Origin: Nitrobacter sp051535215
GTDB lineage: Bacteria; Pseudomonadota; Alphaproteobacteria; Rhizobiales; Xanthobacteraceae
DNA: 64,000 bases
Direction: 5' to 3'
Assembly: GCF_051535215.1 (NCBI RefSeq)
Contig: NZ_JBPPLY010000003.1
Coordinates: 62,001-126,000, forward strand
Part shown: one piece after another, positions 15,201 through 24,528 of the stretch
Layout of the letters: every line of letters starts with the position of its first letter
How positions within the stretch are numbered: position 1 is the stretch's first letter
Position numbers and translations under genes: made by a program
The notes under the pieces: generated by a model
Told to the model about the DNA's origin: nothing
Seen by the model: only the letters and a program-made list of their open reading frames with translations
Databases searched by the model: none

Positions 15201-17510
15201 CTTTCGGTCAGCCTGTCGCCGCCGACACTGGTGCGGCCGTCGACGACGCTGAAGCTGCCTGTGAGGATCGGCGGTCTAAGCCCCGGCGAGGACGCCAAGA
15301 TCGTGGTTGCCGCCGTCGATGTCGGCATTCTCAACCTCACCAATTACAAGCCTCCCGCGCCTGACGACTACTATCTCGGCCAGCGCCGCATGACCTCGGA
15401 AATCCGCGATCTCTACGGGCAACTGATCGACGGCATGCAGGGCACGCGCGGCCAGCTCAGGACCGGTGGCGATTCGGCGGGAGCTGAGTTGCAGGGCAGC
15501 CCGCCGACGCAGAAGCCGCTCGCGCTTTATTCCGGCATCGTGACGGTGGCGGCGGACGGCACCGCCGAGATCAGCTTCGACATTCCGGAATTCGCCGGCA
15601 CCGCGCGCGTGATGGCGGTGGCCTGGAGCGCGACCAAGCTGGGGCGAGCGACGGTCGACGTCACCGTGCACGATCCCGTGGTGCTGACGGCGACTTTGCC
15701 GCGCTTTCTGCTGACCGGCGATCAGGGAACCCTGAGCTTCGACCTCGACAACGTCGAGGGCGCGCCGGGCGACTACACCGTGAACGTAAAAACCTCAGGG
15801 CCTGTCAAAATGGCGGGAAATCCGGCGACCACCATCAAGCTCGCGGCCAGGCAGCGCAGTTCGATGGCGCTGGCGCTCAATGCCGGCGGGGCTGCCGGCA
15901 TCGCGCAATTCGACGTCGACATCGAGGGACCGAATGGCCTGAGGCTGGCGCGGCATTATGATCTCGACGTCAAGCCCGCGACCCAGATCCTGGCGCGCCG
16001 CTCGGTCCGCACGCTGGCGAAAGGCGAGAGCCTGACACTGACCTCGGACATGTTCTCCGACCTCTTGGCGGGAACGGGCGGGGTGTCAATGTCCGTTGGA
16101 CTGTCATCGGCGCTGGACGCGGCGACCGTCCTCAAGGCTCTGGACCGTTATCCGTTCGGTTGTTCCGAGCAGATCACCAGCCGCGCGATGCCGCTGCTCT
16201 ACGTCAACGATCTCGCGGCCGGCGCGCACCTCGCGATGGACACGAGCGTCGACGACCGCATCAAGAGTTCGATCGATCGTCTGCTGGCCCGGCAAGGTTC
16301 GAACGGCTCGTTCGGCTTGTGGTCATCCGGCGGCGACGATCCGTGGCTCGATGCCTATGTGACCGACTTCCTGACGCGCGCTCGCGAAAAGGGATTTGCA
16401 GTCCCAGATTCCCTGTTCAAGAGCGCGCTCGACCGCGTTCGCAATTCTGTGGTGAATGCAGCAGAGCCGGAGAAGGACGGCGGCCGCGATCTGGCTTACG
16501 GACTTTACGTCCTCGCCAGGAACGGGACCGCGCCGATCGGAGATCTGCGCTATCTCGCCGATACCAAGCTGGACAATCTGGCGACGCCGATCGCCAAGGC
16601 GCAATTGGCCGCGGCGCTTGCCCTAGTGGGAGACCGGGCGCGGGCGGAACGCGTGTACGCGGCGGCGGCCCAAAGTCTCGCGCCCAAACCAACCATCGAG
16701 TTCGGTCGGCCGGACTACGGCTCGGCTCTACGCGATGCAGCCGCGCTGGTGTCGCTCGCCGGCGAGGGCAACGCCCCGCGTGCCACGGTGACGCAGGCGG
16801 TGCAGCGGGTCGAGGCGGCGCGAGAATTGACGTCCTCAACCTCCACGCAGGAGAATGCCTGGCTGGTGCTGGCGGCGAGGGCGCTTGCCAAGGAAACCAT
16901 GTCGCTCGACGTCGCCGGTGCCCCGGTCAAGACCGCGCTCTATCGCAGCTACAAGGCGGATGAGATGACTGGCAAGCCGATCAGGATCACCAACACCGGC
17001 GATGCGCCGGTGCAGGCGGTGATTTCCGTGGCCGGCGCACCGGTAAGTCCGGAACCGGCTGTCTCGAACGGCTTTGCGATCGAACGAAACTATTTCACCC
17101 TCGACGGAACGCCGGCGGATCCGGCTCAGGCCAGGCAGAACGACCGGTTCGCGGTCGTGCTCAAGGTCACGGAGGCCAAGCCGGCCTACGGTCACATCAT
17201 GGTGGCAGACTATCTTCCGGCAGGTTTTGAAATCGACAATCCCAACCTGGTCTCGTCCGGCGACACCGGCACTCTCGACTGGATCGAGGATGGTCAGCAG
17301 CCGGTCAACACAGAATTCCGCGACGATCGATTCACGGCCGCTTTCGATCGCGCCGGCAACGACAAGGCGGTGTTTACCGTCGCCTATGTCGTGCGGGCGG
17401 TCTCGCCTGGCAAGTACGTTTTGCCGCAAGCCTATGTCGAGGACATGTACAATCCCTCGCGCTACGGACGCACCGGCACCGGCCACGTCGAGGTGCGTGC
17501 CGCGAAATGA
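12291..17510 (+). CDS. Bacterial alpha-2-macroglobulin, thioester type
   Basis: 1739 residues from ATG at 12291 (GGGAG upstream), beginning with a signal peptide (MTGMVRAVVLCAVLAIGLVS, then AQA). Known bacterial macroglobulins trap attacking proteases in the periplasm through a reactive thioester. The C-G-E-Q-like thioester motif is present as PFGCSEQ with Cys at about residue 1291, followed by an all-alpha domain. The MG-domain signature DRGVYRSGETV-like stretch (AERGVYRSGETVFLTALLRD) lies near 520. No lipobox is evident, unlike the E. coli lipoprotein, so it may be soluble. The stop overlaps pbpC by four bases (ATGA), the usual pairing of this family. Confidence 0.93.
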   Translation: MTGMVRAVVLCAVLAIGLVSAQAADKAFKRDDLADAAIKLEAQIKSEAGIITKSAPALRTDADAAFKRSDFRSGLQILGQIATVAPDDSGNWLRLARTIFQIKPTTSQEQTFLLERASTAAYIAYQRAHDPGAEADALAVLGRTFLERKLWRPALDTLRLSLDLREVAGVREQYEKMRDDHGFRLLDYTVDSDSASPRICFQFSEDLAKRTDFSPFVMLAGTDQPALSSEDKQLCVDGLKHGERYNVNLRAGLPSTVKESLPKSAEFNVYVRDRKPFVRFTGRAYVLPRTGQRGIPLVSVNTQAVSVQVFRIGDRNLINTVIDSDFQKTLSGYQLSDLGSERGVKVWSGEITTASTLNADVTTAFPVDEALGNLQPGVYVMTAAPKGPGSASDEESGSLATQWFIVSDLGLTAYSGNDGIHVFVNSLATTDAVGKAEVRLIARNNEILATRKTDESGHALFEPGLARGEGGLSPALLTVSTDKADYAFLSLKSNAFDLTDRGVSGRTVPEGADAYVYAERGVYRSGETVFLTALLRDGQGNAVTGGPLTLVVERPDGVEFRRAVLADQGAGGRSLSLPLNSAVPTGTWRVRAFTDPKGRSVGETTFMVEDYVPDRIEFDLTTKAKQITAEAPVELKVDGHFLYGAPASGLQLEGDMLVAPAESRPGYAGYQFGVADDEESTSNERTPIENLPEADANGVATFPVSLASPPSSTRPQEAQIFIRMAEAGGRAVERKLVLPVAPATAMIGVKPLFADRNVAEGDKAAFDVAFVAPDGTSLARDGLRYELLKLESRYQWYRQDSAWEYEPVKSTKRVSDGDLSIAANKPSRIEFSPPPGRYRLDVKSSDPNGPLTSVQFDVGWYSDGSADTPDLLETSIDKPDYQSGDTMTVSVNARIAGKLTINVLGDRLLTTQTTDIREGTSQIRIPIGKDWGTGAYVVATLRRPLDVEARRMPGRAIGIKWFGIDKAARTLSVSLSPPTLVRPSTTLKLPVRIGGLSPGEDAKIVVAAVDVGILNLTNYKPPAPDDYYLGQRRMTSEIRDLYGQLIDGMQGTRGQLRTGGDSAGAELQGSPPTQKPLALYSGIVTVAADGTAEISFDIPEFAGTARVMAVAWSATKLGRATVDVTVHDPVVLTATLPRFLLTGDQGTLSFDLDNVEGAPGDYTVNVKTSGPVKMAGNPATTIKLAARQRSSMALALNAGGAAGIAQFDVDIEGPNGLRLARHYDLDVKPATQILARRSVRTLAKGESLTLTSDMFSDLLAGTGGVSMSVGLSSALDAATVLKALDRYPFGCSEQITSRAMPLLYVNDLAAGAHLAMDTSVDDRIKSSIDRLLARQGSNGSFGLWSSGGDDPWLDAYVTDFLTRAREKGFAVPDSLFKSALDRVRNSVVNAAEPEKDGGRDLAYGLYVLARNGTAPIGDLRYLADTKLDNLATPIAKAQLAAALALVGDRARAERVYAAAAQSLAPKPTIEFGRPDYGSALRDAAALVSLAGEGNAPRATVTQAVQRVEAARELTSSTSTQENAWLVLAARALAKETMSLDVAGAPVKTALYRSYKADEMTGKPIRITNTGDAPVQAVISVAGAPVSPEPAVSNGFAIERNYFTLDGTPADPAQARQNDRFAVVLKVTEAKPAYGHIMVADYLPAGFEIDNPNLVSSGDTGTLDWIEDGQQPVNTEFRDDRFTAAFDRAGNDKAVFTVAYVVRAVSPGKYVLPQAYVEDMYNPSRYGRTGTGHVEVRAAK

Positions 17511-19627
17511 CCGCATCCGGCACCACAGCGATGACGACACGGCGGCGCGGCTTTCGACGCGTGAAGCTGGCGGCCGTGTTCATGGCGGTTATTGCGGTCG
17601 TGACTACGGCTGCCGCGGCTGGCTGGATCGTCTCGCTGGGACCTTTGCCGTTGGCGGAGGCGCGCGAGGTCTCGACCACGGTGCTCGATCGCAACGGCAA
17701 ATTGCTGCGCGCCTTCGCCATGGCCGACGGCCGGTGGCGGCTGCCGGTCGATGCAAGAACCGACGTCGATCCGGGATACCTCAATCTGCTGTTGGGGTAC
17801 GAGGACCAGCGCTTCTATTCGCACGCAGGTGTCGATCCGTTCGCGCTCGGGCGCGCCGCGCTGCAACTCCTGACACGCGGCCACATCGTCTCGGGCGGAT
17901 CGACCATCACCATGCAGCTTGCCCGGCTGATCGAACCCCGCCGCCAACGTTCGATTCACGCCAAGCTGCGTCAGATCGTGCGTGCGTTTCAGCTCGAGCA
18001 CGAGCTCTCCAAGGATGAAATCCTCAACCTTTATCTGACGCTTGCGCCGTTCGGCGGCAATCTTGAAGGTATTCGCGCGGCCTCCATCGCCTATTTCGGG
18101 AAGGAGCCGAAGCGGCTGTCGCTCGCGGAGGCGGCGCTGCTCGTGGCCCTGCCGCAATCGCCGGAAAGGCGTCGTCTCGACCGGCACCCGACCGCGGCGC
18201 GCGCAGCCCGCGATCGCGTGCTCGAACGCATGGTCGAGGAATCGCGCATCTCGGCGGAAGATGCCGCGCAAGCCAAGGCGGTGCCGGTCATGCGCATGCG
18301 CAACCCGTTTCCGATGCTCGCGCCGCATTCGACCGATCGGGCGCTGGCGACGGTCAAGGACGCGAGCGTCATCAGGCTGACCCTCGAATCCGGATTGCAG
18401 CGAACGCTCGAAGCACTGGCGCGGGATCGTGCGGCCGCGCTCGGGGCCGACATTTCCATCGGAATCATCGCGGTCGACAATGCCACCGGCGACGTACTGG
18501 CCCATGTCGGCTCCGCCGACTATTTCGACGAACGACGGGCCGGACAGGTGGATATGACTCAGGCTGTGCGCTCGCCGGGCTCGACGCTGAAGCCTTTTAT
18601 CTACGGGCTGGCGTTCGAAGACGGGTTCGTTCACCCGGACAGCCTGATCGACGATCGCCCGGTGCGGTTCGGCAGCTACGCGCCCGAAAACTTCGACATG
18701 ACGTTTCAGGGCACGGTCGCTGTGCGCCGCGCCCTGCAATTGTCTCTCAACGTTCCGGCGATCGAACTGCTCGACCGCGTCGGCGCCAGCCGATTGTCGT
18801 CGCGGCTGAAACAGGCGGGCACGGGCCTGGTGCTGCCCAAGGACGAGGTTCCGGGGCTGGCGATGGGACTAGGTGGCGTCGGGGTGACGCTGCATGACCT
18901 GGTGCAGGCCTATTCCGGCATTCCGAGGTTGGGCAGCGTATTGCCGTTACGTGAAATCGTGCGCGACAGCGGCGGCGATCGGGAGCCTTTGCGGCTGATG
19001 GATGCGGTCGCGGCATGGCAGGTCGGGAACGTCCTTCTGGGGACGCCGCCGCCCGAAAATGCGGTGCGGAACCGGATCGCTTTCAAGACCGGCACCAGCT
19101 ACGGCTATCGCGATGCATGGTCCGTCGGCTTCGACGGCCGCATGACGGTCGGCGTCTGGGTCGGGCGTCCTGACGGCGCGTCGGTGCCCGGTCTGATCGG
19201 ACGCGTGGCAGCCGCGCCTGTCTTGTTCGATGCTTTCGCTCGCGCCGGCAAGCTATTGATACCGTTGCAGAAAGCTCCGCGCGGAACCCTCATCGCCAGC
19301 AATGCAAAACTCCCGCTTCCGTTGCGGCGATTTCGACCCGTGGGTGAACTGATCCGGATCGGCAACGAGCACGCGCTTCGTATCCAGTTTCCGCTGAACG
19401 GTTCGCGAATCGATGCCGGAGGCGGGGACGGCACAAAGCTGTCCGCACTGCCGGTGAAGGTCGCAGGAGGTGTCTTTCCGATGACCATGCTGGTCAACGG
19501 AAAAGCAGTCGGAGAGATCGAAAGCCGGCGCCAGCGGATGGTCGAACCGCCGGGACCTGGCTTTGTCCGGCTGACGGTTATGGATGCTGCTGGCGCGGCG
19601 GACACAGTTACGATCAGAATTCAATAG
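17507..19627 (+). CDS. pbpC: Penicillin-binding protein 1C (bifunctional peptidoglycan synthase)
   Basis: 706 residues, one N-terminal membrane anchor (about 22-45). The glycosyltransferase (GT51) domain shows EDQRFYSHAGVDP near 99 and GGSTITMQLARL; the transpeptidase domain has the S-T-L-K active site (SPGSTLKPF, Ser about 359) and KTGTSYG at about 527. The C-terminal region corresponds to the PBP1C-specific BiPBP_C domain. It likely repairs peptidoglycan. Translationally coupled to the macroglobulin gene, consistent with the idea that both act when the envelope is breached. Confidence 0.94.
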   Translation: MTASGTTAMTTRRRGFRRVKLAAVFMAVIAVVTTAAAAGWIVSLGPLPLAEAREVSTTVLDRNGKLLRAFAMADGRWRLPVDARTDVDPGYLNLLLGYEDQRFYSHAGVDPFALGRAALQLLTRGHIVSGGSTITMQLARLIEPRRQRSIHAKLRQIVRAFQLEHELSKDEILNLYLTLAPFGGNLEGIRAASIAYFGKEPKRLSLAEAALLVALPQSPERRRLDRHPTAARAARDRVLERMVEESRISAEDAAQAKAVPVMRMRNPFPMLAPHSTDRALATVKDASVIRLTLESGLQRTLEALARDRAAALGADISIGIIAVDNATGDVLAHVGSADYFDERRAGQVDMTQAVRSPGSTLKPFIYGLAFEDGFVHPDSLIDDRPVRFGSYAPENFDMTFQGTVAVRRALQLSLNVPAIELLDRVGASRLSSRLKQAGTGLVLPKDEVPGLAMGLGGVGVTLHDLVQAYSGIPRLGSVLPLREIVRDSGGDREPLRLMDAVAAWQVGNVLLGTPPPENAVRNRIAFKTGTSYGYRDAWSVGFDGRMTVGVWVGRPDGASVPGLIGRVAAAPVLFDAFARAGKLLIPLQKAPRGTLIASNAKLPLPLRRFRPVGELIRIGNEHALRIQFPLNGSRIDAGGGDGTKLSALPVKVAGGVFPMTMLVNGKAVGEIESRRQRMVEPPGPGFVRLTVMDAAGAADTVTIRIQ

Positions 19628-19679
19628 TGACGGGCTAAGCGGTTGTCCCTGCGGTGGGTTCAGCGTATGCGGAACCCCC

Positions 19680-21422
19680 ATGGCTGAGACCCTTTCCCGT
19701 CCCCGATTTGGACAAGCGCGCGAACCGAAGACCCCGGTCAATCCGGGACGTGGGTTGGCATTCGTGATCGACTTCGCCGCCGCCCGACACGTCAGGTCAG
19801 TGCTCTTTCTGATTATCGTTGGCCTGCTGTTCTTTCTGCCCGGTTTCTTCAACATCCCGCCGATCGATCGCGACGAGCCTCGTTTCGCACAGGCGACCAA
19901 ACAGATGGTGGAGACTGGCGATTTCGTCGACATCCGCTTCCAGGACGAGGTGCGCTACAAGAAGCCCGTCGGCATTTATTGGCTGCAGGCGGCCGCCGTC
20001 GAGACGGCGTCGTCGCTCGGTCTGCCGCGCGCGCAGATCCGCATCTGGCTGTACCGCGTTCCATCCCTGATCGGCGCGATCGGCGCCGTGCTTCTGACGT
20101 ACTGGACGGCGCTCGCCTTTGTGTCGCGGCGGTGTGCCGTTCTGGCCGGGCTGATGATGTGCAGTTCGGTACTGCTCGGAGTGGAAGCGCGGCTCGCAAA
20201 GACCGACGCCATGCTGCTGCTGACCGTCATTGCTGCGATGGGTGCGCTCGCGCGGATTTATTTGTCGTGGCAGAGGAGCGGAAACCTCGAGCGGCCGTCC
20301 TGGATACCTCCGGCGATTTTCTGGACAGCGCTTGCCGGGGGAATTTTGCTCAAAGGGCCGTTGATCCTGATGTTCGTGGGTCTGGCGATCGGGACCGTCG
20401 TCATTCTCGATCGCTCGGCGGCGTGGCTGAGGCGCCTGCAGCCCGTCTGGGGGCTGATGTGGATGCTGATCCTCGTCATGCCCTGGTTCGTCGCGATTTT
20501 CCTGCGCGCCGGGGATACGTTTTTTACGGACTCGATCGGCGGCGACATGCTGAGCAAGCTTGCGGCGCAGGAATCACACGGAGCGCCGCCTGGAACCTAC
20601 TTCCTGCTGTTCTGGATTACGTTCTGGCCCGGCGCGCCCCTGGCAGGGTTGGCGGCGCCCGCCGTCTGGCGCATGCGCCGCGAGCCGGAAGTGCGATTTC
20701 TGCTGGCGTGGCTGATTCCATCATGGATCGTGTTCGAACTGGTCCTGACCAAACTGCCGCACTACGTGCTGCCGCTTTATCCAGCCATCGCGATCCTGTC
20801 GGTCTGGGGATTGGAGCGCCGCGTGCTGTCCATATCCTGGCTCAGGAAGGGCACGGCGTGGTGGTTTGCCATCCCGGCGATCACCCTGGTGCTCGCGATC
20901 ATCGCGACCATTACCCTGACGCGTCAACCTGTGTTTCTGGCGTGGCCCTTTGCCGCCGCGGCCTTGATCTCCGGATTGTTCGCATGGTGGCTCTATGACG
21001 ACGGCAATGCGGAACGTTCCTTGCTGAATGCTGTCATGGCGGCGCTTTTTTTGAGCGCATCGGTCTACGGAATCATTGTCGCGGCGCTGACGCCGCTATT
21101 CCCGAGTCCCGAAGTTGCGCGCGCACTGCGAAATGTCGAGTGCATAGGCCCGAAGGTCGCCGCGGCGGGCTACCACGAGCCGAGCCTGGTCTTCATGACC
21201 GGAACGTCGACGTTGTTGACCGACGGCCCGGGCGCAGCCGATTTCCTCGGTCACGGAAGCTGCCGGTTCGCGCTCGTCGAATCCCGTTCCGAGCGGGCCT
21301 TCGCGCAGCGCGCCGAAGCGATCGGATTGCGTTACAACGTCGCGACGCGCATCGACGGCTATAATTTCTCGCAGGGCAAGACGATTTCGATCGCCATCTT
21401 CCGCTCGGAGGGAACGCGTTAG
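19680..21422 (+). CDS. ArnT-like membrane glycosyltransferase (polyprenyl-phosphate sugar dependent)
   Basis: 580 residues from ATG at 19680; the frame is open from 19584 but that overlaps pbpC. About ten hydrophobic segments follow a cytosolic N-terminus. The first periplasmic loop has IDRDEPRFAQAT, the acidic D-E motif of the GT83/GT39 lipid A glycosyltransferases, then KKPVGIYWLQ. These enzymes move a sugar from undecaprenyl or dodecaprenyl phosphate onto lipid A or core. The GT2 and LABN genes downstream could supply the lipid-linked donor. The sugar is not readable; galacturonic acid (as for rhizobial Rgt proteins) or mannose are the likely options. Confidence 0.85.
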   Translation: MAETLSRPRFGQAREPKTPVNPGRGLAFVIDFAAARHVRSVLFLIIVGLLFFLPGFFNIPPIDRDEPRFAQATKQMVETGDFVDIRFQDEVRYKKPVGIYWLQAAAVETASSLGLPRAQIRIWLYRVPSLIGAIGAVLLTYWTALAFVSRRCAVLAGLMMCSSVLLGVEARLAKTDAMLLLTVIAAMGALARIYLSWQRSGNLERPSWIPPAIFWTALAGGILLKGPLILMFVGLAIGTVVILDRSAAWLRRLQPVWGLMWMLILVMPWFVAIFLRAGDTFFTDSIGGDMLSKLAAQESHGAPPGTYFLLFWITFWPGAPLAGLAAPAVWRMRREPEVRFLLAWLIPSWIVFELVLTKLPHYVLPLYPAIAILSVWGLERRVLSISWLRKGTAWWFAIPAITLVLAIIATITLTRQPVFLAWPFAAAALISGLFAWWLYDDGNAERSLLNAVMAALFLSASVYGIIVAALTPLFPSPEVARALRNVECIGPKVAAAGYHEPSLVFMTGTSTLLTDGPGAADFLGHGSCRFALVESRSERAFAQRAEAIGLRYNVATRIDGYNFSQGKTISIAIFRSEGTR

Positions 21423-21636
21423 GATAGTCAAGTCCGCACTAGCGATATGCCGCGCTTGTCTATCCATTCGAAAGGAAATCGATCACGTAATCGCCGCAGC
21501 TATCAACACGTTTCCGCGTGCCGGGGCGGAGCATCTCAAAAGAGTTGCCCCCGGCGCTTGCGCGCAATAAGAAGCGCGCGGCCAGACCAGTTGGCGCAGG
21601 CTTTCCAACGGACCAATCGGGACGAAGAACGACGAC

Positions 21637-22386
21637 ATGCCTAGCAGCACGCCTGTGCCGACTGTGTCCATTGTTGTGCCCGTGCGCAACGAGGCGGACA
21701 ATGTCGCGCCCCTTGTCGAGGAGATTGCCGCCGCGCTCGACGGACGGTGGAATTACGAAATCGTCTACGTCAATGATGGCTCGACCGATGCGACCGGCGA
21801 ACGTCTGGCGGCGATCATGGCCCAACGCAGCAACGTGCGTCAGATCCGCCACGAAAAGTCTTCAGGACAATCAGCGGCGGTGCGGACCGGGGTGCGCGCG
21901 GCGCGCGGCACGATTGTCGCGACGCTGGATGGCGACGGCCAGAACAATCCGGCGTTCCTGCCCGACCTGATAACCGCGATCGAGAACGGCGGCACGCGCG
22001 TCGGTCTTGCCGCCGGCCAGCGCGTCGGACGCAAGGATACCGGATTCAAGAAATTCCAGTCGCGGATCGCCAACGGCGTCCGAAGCCGGGTTCTGAGCGA
22101 CGGCACGCGTGACACCGGCTGCGGATTGAAAGCCTTGCGGCGCGATGTGTTCCTGTCACTGCCTTACTTCGATGGCCTGCACCGGTTTCTTCCGGCGCTG
22201 GTACGGCGGGAGGGCTATGACATCGCCTATGTCGACGTGACCGATCGGCCACGACGTTCGGGCATGTCGAACTATGGCTTCTTCGATCGTCTGTGGATCG
22301 GAATCATGGACCTCGCCGGCGTGTGGTGGCTTATCCGCCGGAAAAAATCCACGCCCGTTGCAACCGAGATTATGCGTCATGACTGA
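21637..22386 (+). CDS. GT2 polyprenyl-phosphate glycosyltransferase (DPM1/ArnC/RgtE-like)
   Basis: 249 residues. GT-A fold signatures are TVSIVVPVRNEADNV at the start, VYVNDGSTD, and the catalytic/metal region ATLDGDGQN; RDTGCGLKALRR and the basic DRPRRSGMSNYG patch near the C-terminus are typical for synthases loading a sugar onto a polyprenyl phosphate. No large membrane part. It overlaps the next gene by eight bases and follows the ArnT-like gene, so it probably makes that enzyme's donor. Confidence 0.87.
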   Translation: MPSSTPVPTVSIVVPVRNEADNVAPLVEEIAAALDGRWNYEIVYVNDGSTDATGERLAAIMAQRSNVRQIRHEKSSGQSAAVRTGVRAARGTIVATLDGDGQNNPAFLPDLITAIENGGTRVGLAAGQRVGRKDTGFKKFQSRIANGVRSRVLSDGTRDTGCGLKALRRDVFLSLPYFDGLHRFLPALVRREGYDIAYVDVTDRPRRSGMSNYGFFDRLWIGIMDLAGVWWLIRRKKSTPVATEIMRHD

Positions 22387-22702
22387 TACGGTCGGTATGC
22401 TGTCCAGCTATCTCTACGATGTATTCGTCACCAAGTTCGACGGCTGGGTCGTTCTCGGCTTCGTGGCGCAGGCGCTCTTCACGATGCGTTTCGTCGTGCA
22501 GTGGATCGCCTCCGAGCGGGCGCGAAAAAGCGTGATCCCGGTCGCGTTCTGGTTTTTTTCGATCGGAGGCGGAACGCTTCTTCTGGCTTACGCGCTTTAC
22601 CGGCGCGATCCGGTGTTCATCGCTGGGCAGGCCTTCGGGCTTGTTGTGTATTTCCGTAACGTCTACTTTATCATCCTCAACGGACGCCAGTCATCGACCT
22701 GA
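22379..22702 (+). CDS. Small LABN-domain membrane protein (lipid A biosynthesis N-terminal-like, RgtF-like)
   Basis: 107 residues with three hydrophobic segments (about 20-38, 52-70, 78-98) and the family motif VAQALFTMRFVVQWIASERA-like core (positions about 25-46), SVIPVAFWFFSIGGG and YFRNVYFI. This domain is fused to LpxB in some species and is a free protein next to DPM1-like enzymes in rhizobia, where RgtF helps make dodecaprenyl-phosphate galacturonate. The start at 22379 overlaps the GT2 gene; an upstream in-frame extension was rejected. Confidence 0.85.
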   Translation: MTDTVGMLSSYLYDVFVTKFDGWVVLGFVAQALFTMRFVVQWIASERARKSVIPVAFWFFSIGGGTLLLAYALYRRDPVFIAGQAFGLVVYFRNVYFIILNGRQSST

Positions 22703-22713
22703 ACCGTATCCGG

Positions 22714-24405
22714 TCAGCGCGGGGACGTATCCGCCGACGTTGAAATCCCTAACAGATCGGTTTCGCTCTGCCGTAAAGCGGGGAGCTGGCCTGCCGCGTC
22801 GAGGACCGGATAGGCGACAGAGCAAATGTGCGAATGGATCCGCCGCAGATCGCGCAGCACATCGAGATGCAGCGACGTCGTCTCGATCGTTTCGAGGCGT
22901 CCCTCGCGGAGCCGATCGAGATGCCGCTCGGTCGCCGCGAGTTCGAAGTTGCGCAGGGCGACCTTCTCCGCGATCAGCCACCGAGCCTCGTCAACGTTGC
23001 CGGACATAAAGATGCCGAAGGCAATACGAAGCGAATCCATGATCCGCTTGTGAAACGCCGAAAGCTCGCTTGCGCCTTCAGGCGAGAACTGAAAGCGGCG
23101 CCTGATTTTCTTGGTCGCCAGTTCGCTCAGGTTCTTGTCGATGATGTCGCCGATATGTTCGAGGTTGATGGCGAATGCGATGATCTCCATGGCGCGATGC
23201 CCCTCTCGTTCATCTAGGCTGCCGCGGGTCAGCTTGGTCACGTACAGCTTGATCGCTTCATCGAGACCGTCGACGCCGTCATCCATCCGCGAGACCTGAT
23301 CGACCAGCGATTTGTCGTTGGTCATCATCGCGTCCATCACCTTTCGCAACATGGCTTCCACGAGGTCGCCCATGCGGAGCGTTTCGCGCGCCGCATCGGC
23401 GAGCGCGAGTGAAGGTGTTTCGAGAGCGCTTTCGTCGAGATAACGAGGCCGCGACGGATCGGCCTCAGGTGCTTTGTCAGGAAGAAGCCGTACGAGCATG
23501 CGCGCCACGCCGTCGAGCAGGCCGATAAAAAGGATCGCGGTCATGACATTGAACGCGATGTGAAACGTGGCGGTCGCCTTGGCGAGGTTCGGCTGCCACG
23601 CCAGCATGACATCCACGATCGGCTGCAGAAATGGTGCGACCAGCAGCACCCCGACGAGGCGGTTGAGCATATTGCCGAGCGGCAGCCGATAGCTCGCGGG
23701 ATTATCGCGCCGGACACCTTCGAAGACCGGGTTGACGGCGCTGCCGATATTGGCGCCGAGCACCAGTGCGAAGGCCGCATGTGGCGAAACGAACTGGGAA
23801 TAGGCGAGCGACATGACCAGAAGCACGCTTGCGACGCTGGAATGTACAGCCCACGTCGTAACGGCTCCGATGATAATGCACAGAACAGGATCGCCGGTGA
23901 TGGCGTTAAGAAAAACCCGCGCGCCCGGCGCGTTTTCAGCCGGGGCAAGCGTCGTCAGCAAAATATGGAGCGCCAGCAGCATCAGGCCGAGACCGATGAA
24001 GACGCGACCGACATCCTTGACGCGGGAGCGGGCGCCGCTGCGGAAAGCCACCAGTCCGATCACGAAAAAGATCGGCGCGGCCGCAGAGATGTTGAACGAC
24101 AGTACCTGAACGATCAGTGTGGTTCCGACATTTGCGCCAAGCATGATCGCGAGCGCCGGAACAAGGCCTACGAGGCCTTCCGCTGCGAACGAACTGGTAA
24201 GCAGGCCGGTCGCGGTGCTGCTCTGGAGCAGGGCGGTGAGACCAAGGCCCGCGCCGAAGGCGGCAAAACGATTGCGAAGCGCCTTGCCCAGAAACCGGCG
24301 AAGATCCGGACCGAAGGCGCGCAGGATTCCGCTCCGGACCATATGCAGGCCCCAGAGCAAAAGCGCGATACCACCCATCAGATCGAGAAGAACGAGACTT
24401 CCCAT
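22714..24405 (-). CDS. Na+/phosphate cotransporter family protein with PhoU-like domain
   Basis: 563 residues. Two inverted Na/Pi-cotransporter repeats carry the Q-S-S motif (LLQSSTATG near 61, then HSSVASVLLV) and paired GANVGTT / GANIGSAVNP. After eight or so membrane segments a cytosolic PhoU-like helical domain begins near residue 340 (LRMGDLVEAMLRKVMDAM, EIIAFAINLEHIGDIIDKNL). Known members import phosphate with sodium or help control its level. It is convergent with the LABN gene, with only 11 bases between stops and no clear terminator. Confidence 0.88.
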   Translation of the reverse strand: MGSLVLLDLMGGIALLLWGLHMVRSGILRAFGPDLRRFLGKALRNRFAAFGAGLGLTALLQSSTATGLLTSSFAAEGLVGLVPALAIMLGANVGTTLIVQVLSFNISAAAPIFFVIGLVAFRSGARSRVKDVGRVFIGLGLMLLALHILLTTLAPAENAPGARVFLNAITGDPVLCIIIGAVTTWAVHSSVASVLLVMSLAYSQFVSPHAAFALVLGANIGSAVNPVFEGVRRDNPASYRLPLGNMLNRLVGVLLVAPFLQPIVDVMLAWQPNLAKATATFHIAFNVMTAILFIGLLDGVARMLVRLLPDKAPEADPSRPRYLDESALETPSLALADAARETLRMGDLVEAMLRKVMDAMMTNDKSLVDQVSRMDDGVDGLDEAIKLYVTKLTRGSLDEREGHRAMEIIAFAINLEHIGDIIDKNLSELATKKIRRRFQFSPEGASELSAFHKRIMDSLRIAFGIFMSGNVDEARWLIAEKVALRNFELAATERHLDRLREGRLETIETTSLHLDVLRDLRRIHSHICSVAYPVLDAAGQLPALRQSETDLLGISTSADTSPR

Positions 24406-24528
24406 GGGTTCCCCGTCAACAAATTTGGGTCGAAGGGTCAGGCTATCGGCAATTAGCGGTGGATCAAATTCTTTTATTTCGGCCGACGGGAGTAAATTTG
24501 GCAGGCGAAAAGTTTGGCGCGAGGCGAT

